Notes: a model not told the origin generated them from the letters alone. 64,000 nt of DNA from Mycolicibacterium sp. TY81 (GCF_018326285.1 NZ_AP023363.1:62001-126000), one strand, 5' to 3'; shown: positions 7,681 through 16,103, counted from the stretch's first letter. A program made the numbers and translations.

Positions 7681-9729
7681 TTACTTGGTGTCGTGTCCGC
7701 CGGACGGCCCCGATGCCGTGTGTCCGCCGGTGGTGTGCCCGGCACCGCTCGCCGAATCCGCCTTCGCCGACGGGCTTTTGGCTGATCCCGACTTCGCGGC
7801 GTCGTGTGTGCTGGGCGCGGCCGGCGTCTTCGCCGTCGATGCCTTAGTCGGTGCCTTTTCGGCAGCGGTCGTCTTGCCAGCCCCCGTTGCCGGGGTCGAC
7901 GAGCCCGCAGCGGTCGAGCCGGTACCGGAGCCGGTCTTCGGCCCCGTGGTCGTTGCCTTAGCAGCGGTGCTGGTGCCGCTTTGGGTGGTGCTCGGTGTCG
8001 TGCCCCCGGGGCCCTTCGTCTCGCTGGTGGCCGAGGCCTTGTCCGTCGTGGCGGTCTCGGCTGTCGAGCTCGCGGCGCTGGCCTTTCCGGTTGATGTCGT
8101 CTCGCCGGTGGCGGTCTTGTCACCGGTGCCGGCGGCGCCGGCGGTTCCCGCATCAGTTGAGGTGTCCGCCGGGGCGGTGGCCGCGCTGGAGGCCTTCGCC
8201 GACGTCGGCGTAGAGGCCTTTGTGGCGGTCTGTGCCGGGGCCGCGGTCTGCGCCCGGGCACTGAGTGCGGTCGCGGCGGCCGCGGCCACCGGTGTGGCAG
8301 CGGCCGGGTTGTAGGCGCCGGTCACGCTCGCGGCGGTCGAGGCGATGCTGGCGACGGCGTTCAGCGCCGTCGTGATGGTTCCGGCCGTGAAGCTGATCGC
8401 GGTCTTGACGGCACCGACCAGTCCGTACACCGTGCCCGCCAGAATCGGGTTCACCCCGGCGAATTCCAGTGCGGCAACAGTGCCTTTGGCCACTCCGTCA
8501 GCGAGGTTGTTCAGTGCGTTCGCTGTAGCGCCGACCATCGTCGCGCTCATGCGGAACGGCAGAGGCAGGAAGCCACCGACAATGGCACTGCTGATCTGCT
8601 GGGCACTCTGGGCCGCGCCGGTGATCACCTCGCCAGCCACGTTGACGTAGCTGCCCGGCGACAACGGGCCAGCCGCGATGGTGTTGATGACGTCCTGGAC
8701 GACGCCGTGACCGTCCCCGTTGCTCAGCCAGATGTTGTCCAGGCGCTGCACGGCCGTCGCGGCGACCTTCACGGTGGTGGTCGCTGCGTCGCTGAGCGCC
8801 TCAGTCGCCCCGTTGGCGAGGCTGATCGCCGCTCGCAGCGGCGATGTCACGATCTGCTGGGCGATCGTGATCAGCGAGTTCACCTGCTGCTGATCGATTG
8901 TCTGCTCGATGCCCTTCACGAGGGCGTCGGCGGCGGTGATGAGGTTGCTCACCTGTGCGGTGGCTCCGGTGATCACATTGGCAGCAATCTTGATCGCGCC
9001 GGTACCAACGGCGGAGACCGCCGCCGCGGTGTTGGACACCAGCCCGCCGACGATGGTCACGGGCGCGTTGATGACACCGGCGTAGGACAGCAGGCTCAGC
9101 GGGTCGTTGACGACGTTCGAGATCGCGTGCAGCAGCGTGGATGCGGACCCGGTCAGGGTGGAGGTCAGCAGGGTTGCGACCTGCCCCGTGGTCAAGGTGA
9201 TGGTGCTGTTGACCGATTCGGTGCTGGCGGCGAGCTTGGCCAGACCTCCTGCGGTGACGACCCGCAGTGCCGTTAACACGTTGGACAGCAGCGGATTCGA
9301 TTTCGACGACGAAATCAAAGGGGACCAGAAGCTGTCGGTCAGGTTCGATGCCGCCGACAGCGCGCCCGTCAGAGTCTGCCCGGGCACTGCGGCGACGTTG
9401 GCCACGGTCGCGTCGAGCTGCTTCAGGCCGGTGTTGACGGCGCTGATGAGGTTGTCGATGTCGGCATCGCTGACCAACGCGGTCAGCTGCGCGTCCGCGA
9501 CGTGCACGGTCGGCAACGCGACGTGGACCGGCGGTGCCTGTGTGACGACCATCGGGGCGAAGGCGATCGCGGTGGCCGCGGTCAGCGCCAGCGCAACATC
9601 CTTGGGTCGGCGCAACGCCAGCGCTCCGGCCGCATGGGGCGAGGGCATGGCCGATGCGCGGCCGAGGAATTCACGGACCGGAATCGCGTTGGCGCTGTGG
9701 TGGGTATGACGACCGGAACGATGAGACAT
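7681..9729 (-). CDS. Large exported protein with Ala/Thr/Ser/Lys-rich tail
   Basis: 682 residues from the ATG at 9729, chosen for the AAGGAGA site before it. A basic N-terminus (SHRSGRHTHH) leads to a hydrophobic segment near 45-65 (VALALTAATAIAFAPMVV), probably an uncleaved or long signal. About 430 residues of amphipathic Ala/Val/Thr helices follow, then a 150-residue low-complexity tail ending PSGGHDTK. Composition resembles the C-terminal parts of mycobacterial PE/PPE-type surface proteins, but no PE or PPE motif is present. It sits 31 nt upstream of the glycosidase and shares its tail style. Function unknown. Confidence 0.7.
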   Translation of the reverse strand: MSHRSGRHTHHSANAIPVREFLGRASAMPSPHAAGALALRRPKDVALALTAATAIAFAPMVVTQAPPVHVALPTVHVADAQLTALVSDADIDNLISAVNTGLKQLDATVANVAAVPGQTLTGALSAASNLTDSFWSPLISSSKSNPLLSNVLTALRVVTAGGLAKLAASTESVNSTITLTTGQVATLLTSTLTGSASTLLHAISNVVNDPLSLLSYAGVINAPVTIVGGLVSNTAAAVSAVGTGAIKIAANVITGATAQVSNLITAADALVKGIEQTIDQQQVNSLITIAQQIVTSPLRAAISLANGATEALSDAATTTVKVAATAVQRLDNIWLSNGDGHGVVQDVINTIAAGPLSPGSYVNVAGEVITGAAQSAQQISSAIVGGFLPLPFRMSATMVGATANALNNLADGVAKGTVAALEFAGVNPILAGTVYGLVGAVKTAISFTAGTITTALNAVASIASTAASVTGAYNPAAATPVAAAAATALSARAQTAAPAQTATKASTPTSAKASSAATAPADTSTDAGTAGAAGTGDKTATGETTSTGKASAASSTAETATTDKASATSETKGPGGTTPSTTQSGTSTAAKATTTGPKTGSGTGSTAAGSSTPATGAGKTTAAEKAPTKASTAKTPAAPSTHDAAKSGSAKSPSAKADSASGAGHTTGGHTASGPSGGHDTK

Positions 9730-9800
9730 GGTGGTTTCTCCTTGACGAGGCGGGGTGGCAGTGCGGGGGTGGACTCGAGTCAGCAGGCGGCGCGGGAGTG

Positions 9801-10340
9801 CTAGTGCCGGCGGTGGGGGCACCGCAACCGAAGGCCGGCGGGGGCGGCCGAACGGCCATCGCGGTGCACGGCTCGCCGCTGCCGGGCCCGGCCACCGTCG
9901 GAGGCGAGCCCCGGCTGTGCCTGCCGGCGCAGGTCGATCAGCGCCACCGCCTGCGCCGCGGCGGCGGGCCCGGCCGGCGCCGATGTAATCGCCCGCAGCA
10001 GTGACGGGTGTGCCTGGACGGCGAGTTCGATAACGCCGCGGCCGCCCGCAAGGCTGGTGCGGCGCACGGTGATACCGAAGTCGTCGATGTCCTCGCCGAG
10101 CTGCTCGATGGCGCCGCGCGAGAGCCGATCTCCGAACCCGGAGTCAACAATGACCATCGGCGCACCGGTGGGGCCTACTGGGACGAAGGTGAAGCGCCAG
10201 CCGCCCGAGGAAGCCAAGTCCTGGCCGCCGTCGCGGAGCGCCACCGTGGCGCCGGCGGGCTGCTCGGTGTCGTAGAGCCAGTGCAAGCCGACCAGCAGGG
10301 TGGACAGATGCACGCGCAGATCGGTGGGTGCGGTCAGCAT
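9801..10340 (-). CDS. Hypothetical protein
   Basis: 179 residues starting at the ATG 10340, which overlaps the stop of the upstream gene. The core (TDLRVHLSTLLVGLHWLYDTEQPAG, WRFTFVPVGPTGAPMVIVDSGF, IDDFGITVRRTSLAGGRGVIELAVQAHP) alternates strands and helices like a soluble folded domain. The last 40 residues are basic and Ala/Arg-rich. No family recognised. It sits between the tandem-promoter region and the exported proteins. Confidence 0.6.
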   Translation of the reverse strand: MLTAPTDLRVHLSTLLVGLHWLYDTEQPAGATVALRDGGQDLASSGGWRFTFVPVGPTGAPMVIVDSGFGDRLSRGAIEQLGEDIDDFGITVRRTSLAGGRGVIELAVQAHPSLLRAITSAPAGPAAAAQAVALIDLRRQAQPGLASDGGRARQRRAVHRDGRSAAPAGLRLRCPHRRH

Positions 10341-10615
10341 GCGAACCGTCGAGTTCCGCGGGGCGCAACCTTCGGGGAAGGCATCTCGCACCCGCTCTCG
10401 ACGGCGTGCATCTGTGCGTCCTGGGTAGCCCGCGCGGTCAATAGGCGAGGCGGGCCGCTCCAGGCGCCGCAGGTGCACATCGCCTGGGACGAAAAACGTG
10501 ACCGCCAGACGTACGCAATCCCGTGGCCGGTGTTATGGGCGGTGCCGGCCGCATCGGTGGTAGCTGGGACAGCCCGAATGTGACGCGACGGGGCGAAATG
10601 GGTGACGCTGCTCAT
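10334..10615 (-). CDS. Small Cys-containing hypothetical protein
   Basis: 93 residues containing MCTCGAWSGPPRLLTARATQDAQMHAVESGCEM, a pattern seen in small mycobacterial proteins with CxC...C that may bind metal. It overlaps the next gene by 7 nt, so translation is probably coupled. It is the first gene downstream of the two unusual promoters at 10872 and 11115, with a leader of about 250 nt. No strong ribosome binding site is seen. Confidence 0.5.
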   Translation of the reverse strand: MSSVTHFAPSRHIRAVPATTDAAGTAHNTGHGIAYVWRSRFSSQAMCTCGAWSGPPRLLTARATQDAQMHAVESGCEMPSPKVAPRGTRRFAC

Positions 10616-10782
10616 TGACCGGATTTCCCTTTCCCTGGGACACCAAAGTCTTTTCGGTAGCCAAAAACTCGGAAGCCGCTGAAGGACGATGATTTCCGCA
10701 AAGCGAATTTGGTTATGCCCACAAATTGCCCCGCGCCTCGCGCCGACCGATCCCCTGTTGATGCCTTGTCGGACAAGAGGTT

Positions 10783-10861
10783 TGCTTCGGCAGGGCGATC
10801 CTTGGGTACCCGACCGGGGGGCCTATCGGGCTGGGGGGGAGGGGGATCGCCCCGCCGAAGC
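10783..10861 (-). ncRNA. Highly structured 5' leader or small RNA
   Basis: A near-perfect 18-bp inverted repeat: GCTTCGGC-A-GGGCGATCC at 10783-10800 pairs with GGATCGCCC-C-GCCGAAGC at 10844-10861, closing a G/C-rich loop of about 43 nt. On the minus strand this hairpin begins within a few bases of the predicted start of transcription from the promoter at 10872-10907, so the transcript would start with the stem. It lies in a gene-free region ahead of the operon at 10615. It could be a stabilising leader, a regulatory element or a small RNA. Confidence 0.5.
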
Positions 10862-10871
10862 AACGTCTTCT

Positions 10872-10907
10872 ACGTTAGTGGCAGTCAGAGGGTGGTTGTC
10901 CGCTTAA
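10872..10907 (-). promoter_or_regulatory. Promoter with TTAAGCG element (copy a)
   Basis: On the minus strand, TTAAGCG (10907-10901) lies exactly 23 nt upstream of TAACGT (10877-10872), a TANNNT -10 box. The wider motif TTTAAGCGGACAACCACC also occurs at copy b. Predicted start near 10865. No start codon follows at leaderless distance except a TTG, so the product is probably a leader. Confidence 0.6.
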
Positions 10908-11028
10908 AGACCCATTCGGGGAAATTGGTTGGAAAATTCTTTTTGGCAGCCGACTGAGTGATCTGAATGCAAACAGGAAATACGACCAATTGGGGTGACA
11001 GCCCAGTGGCGACCACTGCGCGCCTCGC

Positions 11029-11070
11029 AAATAGAAACGACCACCTTCGCGGTGATCGCAAAGGTGGTCG
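11029..11070 (-). terminator. Intrinsic terminator-like hairpin
   Basis: CGACCACCTT (11070-11061) pairs perfectly with AAGGTGGTCG (11047-11038) on the minus strand around a 13-nt loop and is followed by TTTCTATTT. It lies about 40-70 nt downstream of the predicted start from the promoter at 11115-11150. Transcription from that promoter could therefore end here and give a small RNA of roughly 75-80 nt. Confidence 0.5.
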
Positions 11071-11114
11071 CCCTGGCGAAGGTAGTCGCCCTGCGTGGTC
11101 GAAACGCAGTTGAT

Positions 11115-11150
11115 ACGTTACCCGACGCTCGGTGGTGGTTGTCCGCTTAA
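11115..11150 (-). promoter_or_regulatory. Promoter with TTAAGCG element (copy b)
   Basis: TTAAGCG (11150-11144) is 23 nt upstream of TAACGT (11120-11115) on the minus strand, the same spacing and same -10 box as copy a, 243 bp away. The flanking bases GGACAACCACC are shared with copy a. Predicted start near 11108; no open frame begins there. Confidence 0.6.
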
Positions 11151-11179
11151 ACACCGTACCCGGCGCCGATACTCTTCCG

Positions 11180-12121
11180 TTAGAGCCGGCCTTTGACGGA
11201 ACGGTTCAGAAGATCGTCGCCATTGAGCACTTCGTCGCGGTCGAGCTTCGATTCGGTTCCCGACGCCTCGCCCTCACGCTCGCCGGCGGGCTGGCGGCCT
11301 GGGCCGCCCATTCCCATGCCCGGCATCATCGGCATACCGCCCATGGCGGCTCCGCCAGGGCCCGCAGGGCTGCCCGGCCCCGCGACGGCCACCGGTGTGC
11401 TCTCCGCCCCGGTCGGGACCGCTGTCGTCGCGTTGGTCAGTGTCGGCGCCGACATGACCGGGGACGGGTCAGAGGACGTGTGCGTCTGCCCTGGCTCCTC
11501 ACCACCGGTGACGCTAGGCCCAAAATCACTGGTGTCGGTCACATCTGAGCTGGGATTGAAACCGGAGCCGGGACGCCCGGCCGCTGGGGCGGCCCCAGGC
11601 GCCGCGGGTGCCCCTGCACCCATCGGCATCGCTGACGCCGGCGCCGCGGCAAGGGACTGCAGCAGTTGAGCCAACTTCGCGCGCGCCTCGGGTGAGAGCT
11701 GCTCATCGGCGGCTTTATGGTCCGCGCCGAGCTGATCGAGGTTGTCGGCGGTGTCCTTGTGGTACTTCGCTTCAGCGCGTTCCCTGCGGGCCAACAGTTC
11801 ACCGAGTTTGTCTTCGGCGCGCTTGAGTCGCCCCGGGTCGCCGGGGTCGTCGCTTTGCGAGGCCGCGAGCAGTTCCTGTTGCGCCGCATCAATTTCCGCT
11901 GCGGTCGGCGCGCTATCGGTGTAGTCCCGCAGCGCCGTGACGGCGCGTTCTTTGGCGGCGGCCACCGCCGCGGCCACCGATTCCAGGTGCGCGGCAAGCG
12001 ACGTGCTGGTCTGCATCTGCGCCCGCCACGCGTCGGCGGTTGCCCCGTCACCGCTGAGCCCAATCTGGTTGAGCGCGTCGGTGATGGCTTGCGGGTTGGG
12101 CGGGCTGATCGGTGCGCTCAT
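11180..12121 (-). CDS. EspB-like ESX-associated protein
   Basis: 313 residues starting at the ATG 12121, which overlaps the upstream stop as ATGA. The first 150 residues are two long amphipathic helices (SLAAHLESVAAAVAAAKERAVTALRDYTDSAP; RLKRAEDKLGELLARRERAEAKYHKDTADNLDQL). A Pro/Gly/Ala/Met-rich disordered region follows, then a charged end DRDEVLNGDDLLNRSVKGRL. Helical N-terminus, long disordered middle and acidic tail are typical of Esp-type ESX substrates. The position after an EspL-like gene mirrors espL-espB in ESX-1. No clear YxxxD/E export motif was seen, so secretion is not proven. Confidence 0.65.
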   Translation of the reverse strand: MSAPISPPNPQAITDALNQIGLSGDGATADAWRAQMQTSTSLAAHLESVAAAVAAAKERAVTALRDYTDSAPTAAEIDAAQQELLAASQSDDPGDPGRLKRAEDKLGELLARRERAEAKYHKDTADNLDQLGADHKAADEQLSPEARAKLAQLLQSLAAAPASAMPMGAGAPAAPGAAPAAGRPGSGFNPSSDVTDTSDFGPSVTGGEEPGQTHTSSDPSPVMSAPTLTNATTAVPTGAESTPVAVAGPGSPAGPGGAAMGGMPMMPGMGMGGPGRQPAGEREGEASGTESKLDRDEVLNGDDLLNRSVKGRL

Positions 12122-12393
12122 CGTGCCTTCACATTCTCGTACCAATCCACGAACGCGCCGAAAATGACTGCGTTGACGAGGTTTTGCAGCTCGTCGGCTG
12201 CCATCGACGTGATCGCATCGCTGACCGCGATGTCAAGAATCTTGCCGTGCTTGACCCGCACAATGATGGTGGGCTCTGCGGGGTCGTCCATGAACGCGCC
12301 GATACGGTCCAGCCGCGCGTTCTTCTCCACCATGGTCATCTGCAGGGCGGTGAGCGATTCGGTGATCGCGTCAATGTTCTTGGTATCAGCCAT
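12118..12393 (-). CDS. EspL-like YbaB/EbfC-family protein
   Basis: 91 residues from the ATG at 12393. An N-terminal helix with register (IDAITESLTALQMTMVEKNARLD) is followed by strands (PTIIVRVKHGKILDIAVSD) and a C-terminal helix (ADELQNLVNAVIFGAFVDWYENVKAR), the YbaB fold layout. In ESX-1 the YbaB-like EspL stabilises EspE/F/H-type substrates. The gene overlaps both neighbours (TAATG at the start, ATGA at the end), so it is made together with them. Assignment rests on pattern and context only. Confidence 0.65.
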   Translation of the reverse strand: MADTKNIDAITESLTALQMTMVEKNARLDRIGAFMDDPAEPTIIVRVKHGKILDIAVSDAITSMAADELQNLVNAVIFGAFVDWYENVKAR

Positions 12394-12920
12394 TACTGGT
12401 CCAGCGCTGTCTGCAGAGCGGTCGAGCACTGGTTGTGGGCGTCGGCCAGATCGCTCAATGCCTGGGTCACGGTCGCGCGGCCGGTGTCGACAAGCTGCGT
12501 ACGGTAACGGCCCAGGTCGTTCTGATACCAGTTGTTGGCCTGGGACAGCTGCGGGGCTTTGGCCCAGTCGGAGGTGAAGGTGTGCACCGCGCCGTTGATG
12601 CGCTGCTTCGCCCCGGTGACAGCAGCGGCGAACGCGTCGAGGTGGTCGGCGATGTCGAGGTGCCGGCGGGTCGAGTCGTCCACGGTGCGCAGGTGCTCTC
12701 GAGTTTTGGTGGCGGACGCTTGCGCAAGCAGGCCTTCGTTGTTGTTGGTGGCCTCGCGGTGGGCGTCCTGCAGGTGCGGAGCGGCCTGGGTGCTCAGTGC
12801 TGCGGCAACTTCCTCGCGGTGGTGGCGCGCGCTTTCGCTGATCTTGTCTTCGTCATACGCAGAGGGCCAACGGTTTTCGATGATGAGGTCGGCGTCGTCG
12901 CCGCTGAGTCGGTCAATCAT
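12393..12920 (-). CDS. Helical ESX-associated protein
   Basis: 175 residues from the ATG at 12920, which overlaps the small gene before it. It is nearly all helical: an acidic start (DADLIIENRWPSAYDEDKISESARHHREEVAAAL), then WAKAPQLSQANNWYQNDLGRYRTQL. This resembles the two-helix N-terminal domains of ESX substrates or their partners. There is no WXG and no PE/PPE motif. Position before the EspL-like gene suggests it is the EspL client or a substrate partner, which is inference. Confidence 0.6.
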   Translation of the reverse strand: MIDRLSGDDADLIIENRWPSAYDEDKISESARHHREEVAAALSTQAAPHLQDAHREATNNNEGLLAQASATKTREHLRTVDDSTRRHLDIADHLDAFAAAVTGAKQRINGAVHTFTSDWAKAPQLSQANNWYQNDLGRYRTQLVDTGRATVTQALSDLADAHNQCSTALQTALDQ

Positions 12921-13101
12921 TGTCGGCCAGCAGGTTGAGTTCAGCCAGGCACGCACGGGTGTGCGCTTCGAACGCCGCGCCGGAGACGGGGACAGACCCC
13001 AAGGTGATCAATGGGAGAACCATGTCGTCCCCGCCTCCGTGCACGGTGATTGTTACGGGGCCAGACCTGGCCCCGTAGCATCCGTCTGAACTGGTGTCCA
13101 T
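12913..13101 (-). CDS. Small hypothetical protein, ESX cluster
   Basis: 62 residues if the ATG at 13101 is used; a second candidate start at 13023 (MVLPLITLGSVPVSG) follows GGAGGCGGGGACGAC and would give 36 residues. The common part ends GAAFEAHTRACLAELNLLADND. It sits 20 nt after the Esx-size gene and overlaps the next by 8 nt. Not recognised; start uncertain. Confidence 0.45.
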   Translation of the reverse strand: MDTSSDGCYGARSGPVTITVHGGGDDMVLPLITLGSVPVSGAAFEAHTRACLAELNLLADND

Positions 13102-13121
13102 CAACCGAGTTGCGTTGGCAC

Positions 13122-13412
13122 TCAGAGAATCGAGCTCGCGGACCGCTGGTCGCGGGCCCCGTTCTTCTCCGTGGCCTCGGTGACGGCCTGGATGATCTGC
13201 CGAGTGGTATCGATCGCTTCGCCCAGCAGCTGGCGCTGCTGGTTCACGACGGTCTGGACCTGGTCGGTGAACTGGCCCGCGCCGGAAGCCACGTACTGCT
13301 GGCCCGAGTTCGCGAAGTCATCGGTCTGATGGGACATCGTGCTCGCGTAGCCGTTGAGCGTGGACGTCGCGGCGGCGATCGCACCGGGCTTGTAGCCAAC
13401 GATTTCTGACAT
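13122..13412 (-). CDS. Esx-size (WXG100-like) ESX substrate
   Basis: 96 residues, the usual length for WXG100 proteins, predicted as two helices joined near residues 36-46 (NSGQQYVASGAGQFTD). The canonical Trp-x-Gly turn is absent. AGGAGA lies 5 nt before the ATG. With the 102-residue gene just upstream it forms the tandem pair expected for an EsxB/EsxA heterodimer, placed right after PPE. No C-terminal YxxxD/E is visible here, so the export signal could be on a partner. Confidence 0.75.
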   Translation of the reverse strand: MSEIVGYKPGAIAAATSTLNGYASTMSHQTDDFANSGQQYVASGAGQFTDQVQTVVNQQRQLLGEAIDTTRQIIQAVTEATEKNGARDQRSASSIL

Positions 13413-13447
13413 GTGTGTCTCCTAATCCGTGTCGAAATGGGTTGCGG

Positions 13448-13756
13448 TTAGTGGGTGCCCAGGCCGTGGAACATCGCCCCCGACTCTTCTTCGTTGTGAA
13501 GGTCGTCGGTGTGAGCGTTGCGGATGTTCTCGAACAGGGTCTTCTCCTTCTGGTGCAGCTGAGCCACGTGCTCGCTGGTGCGCTGCACGGCGAGCTGGCA
13601 CGCGTCCGAGGCCTGACCGGTCATCGCACCCGATGCCTTCAGGTCCTCGAACTCACGCACCGTGGCCTGCCAGGTCTGGTAGAAGCCGTCCGAGTGCTGC
13701 TCCATCTGGTCCACCAGGTGGCCAGCAACACTGTGATCGATCGCTACGTCTGCCAT
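13448..13756 (-). CDS. Esx-size (WXG100-like) ESX substrate, partner
   Basis: 102 residues, helix-turn-helix in outline: HLVDQMEQHSDGFYQTWQATVREFEDLKASGAMTGQASDACQLAVQRTSEHVAQLHQKEKTLFENI. The turn region carries SGAMTG instead of WXG. It ends in an acidic and then His/Gly tail. It precedes the 96-residue partner by 35 nt and follows PPE by 46 nt. Role as secreted heterodimer partner is inferred from length, fold pattern and context. Confidence 0.75.
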   Translation of the reverse strand: MADVAIDHSVAGHLVDQMEQHSDGFYQTWQATVREFEDLKASGAMTGQASDACQLAVQRTSEHVAQLHQKEKTLFENIRNAHTDDLHNEEESGAMFHGLGTH

Positions 13757-13802
13757 TTCCGTTGTGTCCTTTCATATTTCCCGTTTGCACGGGCGTGTGG
13801 TT

Positions 13803-14987
13803 TCAGTCTAGCGTGCCCGAACGCTTGGGCATCCATTGCGAGAGAATCGAATTCGCTCGTGCAGTGTCGGTGTCGGCGATTGGCGCGACACCTGCTTCGA
13901 TGGTCGATTCCCGCCCGGTGTGTTCCTCCTTTCCTCGCATTCCGGCACCGCCGAGGCCACCCATCCCAGCCCCTGGTAGTGATGTACTAGCCGCTGGGAC
14001 AGCGGTTTTCGCTCCCCCAGTGAGCGACTGGGTGCTTGACATTGCGGTCACACCGCCACCGCCCGGCAGAGCGGACGGCGACAAGGCGGGCCGCAGCCCA
14101 CCAACACCGCCACCGGCCATCGCGCCGCCGCCGCCACCGCCGAGTGACGCCGCCCCGCCCGCCGCGCCGCCGGTAGCGGCGAACGGGGTATACGAGCTCA
14201 ACGGATCCTCACCGGAGCCGGCGCCCATGCCGTTGCCCATGCCTTGGAAACTGCCGAGCAGCTGCTGAGCCATCTGCTGCGGAGCGGAGAACGCCTGCTG
14301 GAACGGCTGCAACAACTGTTGCGGAGCGGACATCGCCTCTTGGGCCGGCTGCATGAATTGCGAAGGGTCCATTGCCTGTTGGTTGGCCACCGACCCCGCG
14401 GTGTTCTGCGCGATGTTGGCCACCGCGTCCTGCGCCGCGTCCAAGGCTGGCTCGGCCGGATTGACCAAGGGGGGCGGCGGCACCACCGGCACCGGCGCCG
14501 ACGCCGCGATGACCGACGCGTCATACACGGTCATCTGCGTCGCGTTCTGCGTCCAATGTTCCACGTACGTGGTGTCCAGGAAGGTGATGATCGGCTGGTT
14601 GATACCCAGGAAGTTCGTCGCCACCGCGGTCGCCTGGGCGATGCGGTTCTGAATCGACACCTGCGACGGAATCATTGCCCCGCGCGCCATTCCGTAGGAT
14701 TCAGCGACCACCACACAGGCCGCCGACAGGCGCTCGCACTCGGCGACCATCGACTGCAACCAGGCACTGTAGGCGCTGATTTTCGCTTGCCGCGCAGCCA
14801 CAGTCAGGCCCGGCCACAGCGCATCCATTGCACCTTCGTGCGCCAGCAGCACGCCCTGCTGAATCTCGAAGCTGGCCGCCAGCATCGTCAGCGCGGCCGC
14901 GGACGCGAGGTAGGTCGCGGGCCCGGTGCCTGCTTCCATCCGGCCGGAGTTCATTTCCGGCGTGTAGGACGGCCACGGCTCAGTCAC
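13803..14987 (-). CDS. PPE-family ESX substrate
   Basis: 394 residues. The first 175 or so are a PPE domain: PWPSYTPEMNSGRMEAGTGPATYLASAAALTML, then QAKISAYSAWLQSMVAECERLSAACVVVAESYGMARGAMIPSQVSIQNRIAQATAVATNFLGINQPIITFLDTTYVEHWTQNA. The Pro-Pro-Glu signature itself has drifted to Tyr-Thr-Pro-Glu. A disordered Gln/Pro/Gly-rich C-terminal half with PQQL-type stretches follows, resembling the middle of the adjacent NlpC/P60 protein. PPE proteins pair with a PE protein and are bound by EspG; both are encoded upstream in this cluster. Confidence 0.88.
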   Translation of the reverse strand: MTEPWPSYTPEMNSGRMEAGTGPATYLASAAALTMLAASFEIQQGVLLAHEGAMDALWPGLTVAARQAKISAYSAWLQSMVAECERLSAACVVVAESYGMARGAMIPSQVSIQNRIAQATAVATNFLGINQPIITFLDTTYVEHWTQNATQMTVYDASVIAASAPVPVVPPPPLVNPAEPALDAAQDAVANIAQNTAGSVANQQAMDPSQFMQPAQEAMSAPQQLLQPFQQAFSAPQQMAQQLLGSFQGMGNGMGAGSGEDPLSSYTPFAATGGAAGGAASLGGGGGGAMAGGGVGGLRPALSPSALPGGGGVTAMSSTQSLTGGAKTAVPAASTSLPGAGMGGLGGAGMRGKEEHTGRESTIEAGVAPIADTDTARANSILSQWMPKRSGTLD

Positions 14988-15035
14988 GACGCACCTCCAA
15001 GTCGGCGGCCTCGGGCACGCATGGGTCGGTCATGG

Positions 15036-16103
15036 TCACGCCGCCTCCGATAGGAATCGACGGAACACGGTGCCGGGCGTGACGGGGCGGACCCGCACGG
15101 TCTGTCCGGACTCGGGGGCTTCGGCGATCATGCCGTTGCCGACATAGAGCTGTACGTGGTGCGGCCCGCCGCTGCCAGAGAACGCGGACGGCGGGAACGC
15201 CAGGTCCATCGACCGGGGCGCGGACACCGAACTGCCGCTGGAGTATTGGGATTGCGAGGTGGATGCACCCAGCACGTCATTGCCGGTGACCGCCGCATAG
15301 GCCCACCGGGTGAAGCCCGAGCAGTCGACGCCCTGCTTCTTGTAGTCGCCGAAAGAGTCGGCGACACCACCGTCATGGACGCCTTGCGACATACCGGGAC
15401 GGTTGGGGTCGTGGCCACCACCCCAGGCGTATTCCACCTTGCCGGCGGTCTGTGACACGAACTGGTCCAGGCGCGACTGCAGGTCCCCGGACAACGGGCC
15501 GCCGCCACCGCCGCCCCCGCTGCCGCCGCCGACAGAACCGACTGCGGCCATGGGGCTCATCGAGCCGCCAGGGAATCCGCCTAGCCCGCCGGGCATTCCC
15601 CCGCCGCCGAGCAGACTCGCCACCGGTGAAATAAGCTGCTGCGGCAGCTGCTGCGCGGATCCCAACGCGCCCTGCAACGGTTGTCCAAAACTTGAAAGCG
15701 CGTCCATGGGCGCTTTCGCCATCCCTGGTACCGGCATATTTGAAGCGAACGCACCCAAGGGCGTGCCGCCCGGGCCGCCGGAGCCTTTTCCTAATCCAGA
15801 ATTAGCGAAACCACCACGGCCTTCACTTCCGGGCACGTTCATCTGCCCGGTTTTTGAAAATTTCCCAGCGGATTCGTTGTCACCATCGGCAATACTTTGT
15901 GCACCGGATGCGGAATTCGAAACAGTCTTCTGACCGTGATTCTGCAAGCTTTCAGTGCGGCTATTTGAGGAATCAATAGATGGGTCCATGTCGCTTCGGC
16001 CGGGCCCGGTCGCCGGCAACGCCGGACTTTCCAAAGTCCCGCCGAGACGACCCAGCTGACCGCCGACCAGCGGCGGATCAACCTTAGTGTTTGGACTAGT
16101 CAT
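15036..16103 (-). CDS. NlpC/P60 peptidoglycan hydrolase, ESX-linked
   Basis: 355 residues. A disordered Gly/Ser/Asn-rich N-terminal 220 residues with two PQQL-type motifs precede a C-terminal NlpC/P60 domain. The catalytic Cys is about 261 in GVDCSGFTRWAY, the His about 315-316 in GGPHHVQLYVG, and a third polar residue in AEAPESG. There is no classical signal peptide, so export, if any, would be through the ESX system; this is inference. It may cut the peptidoglycan stem for secretion or transfer. Gene order is EspC-like, NlpC/P60, PPE. Confidence 0.88.
   Translation of the reverse strand: MTSPNTKVDPPLVGGQLGRLGGTLESPALPATGPGRSDMDPSIDSSNSRTESLQNHGQKTVSNSASGAQSIADGDNESAGKFSKTGQMNVPGSEGRGGFANSGLGKGSGGPGGTPLGAFASNMPVPGMAKAPMDALSSFGQPLQGALGSAQQLPQQLISPVASLLGGGGMPGGLGGFPGGSMSPMAAVGSVGGGSGGGGGGGPLSGDLQSRLDQFVSQTAGKVEYAWGGGHDPNRPGMSQGVHDGGVADSFGDYKKQGVDCSGFTRWAYAAVTGNDVLGASTSQSQYSSGSSVSAPRSMDLAFPPSAFSGSGGPHHVQLYVGNGMIAEAPESGQTVRVRPVTPGTVFRRFLSEAA

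Noticed and set aside
10612..10863. 83-residue minus-strand frame starting with TTG
   Set aside because: It starts near the predicted transcription start, but the sequence is random-looking and coincides with the long inverted repeat; a structured leader explains it better.
10885..11154. 89-residue minus-strand frame with FKRTTT at both ends
   Set aside because: The repeated ends come from the duplicated promoter motif, not from coding repeats.
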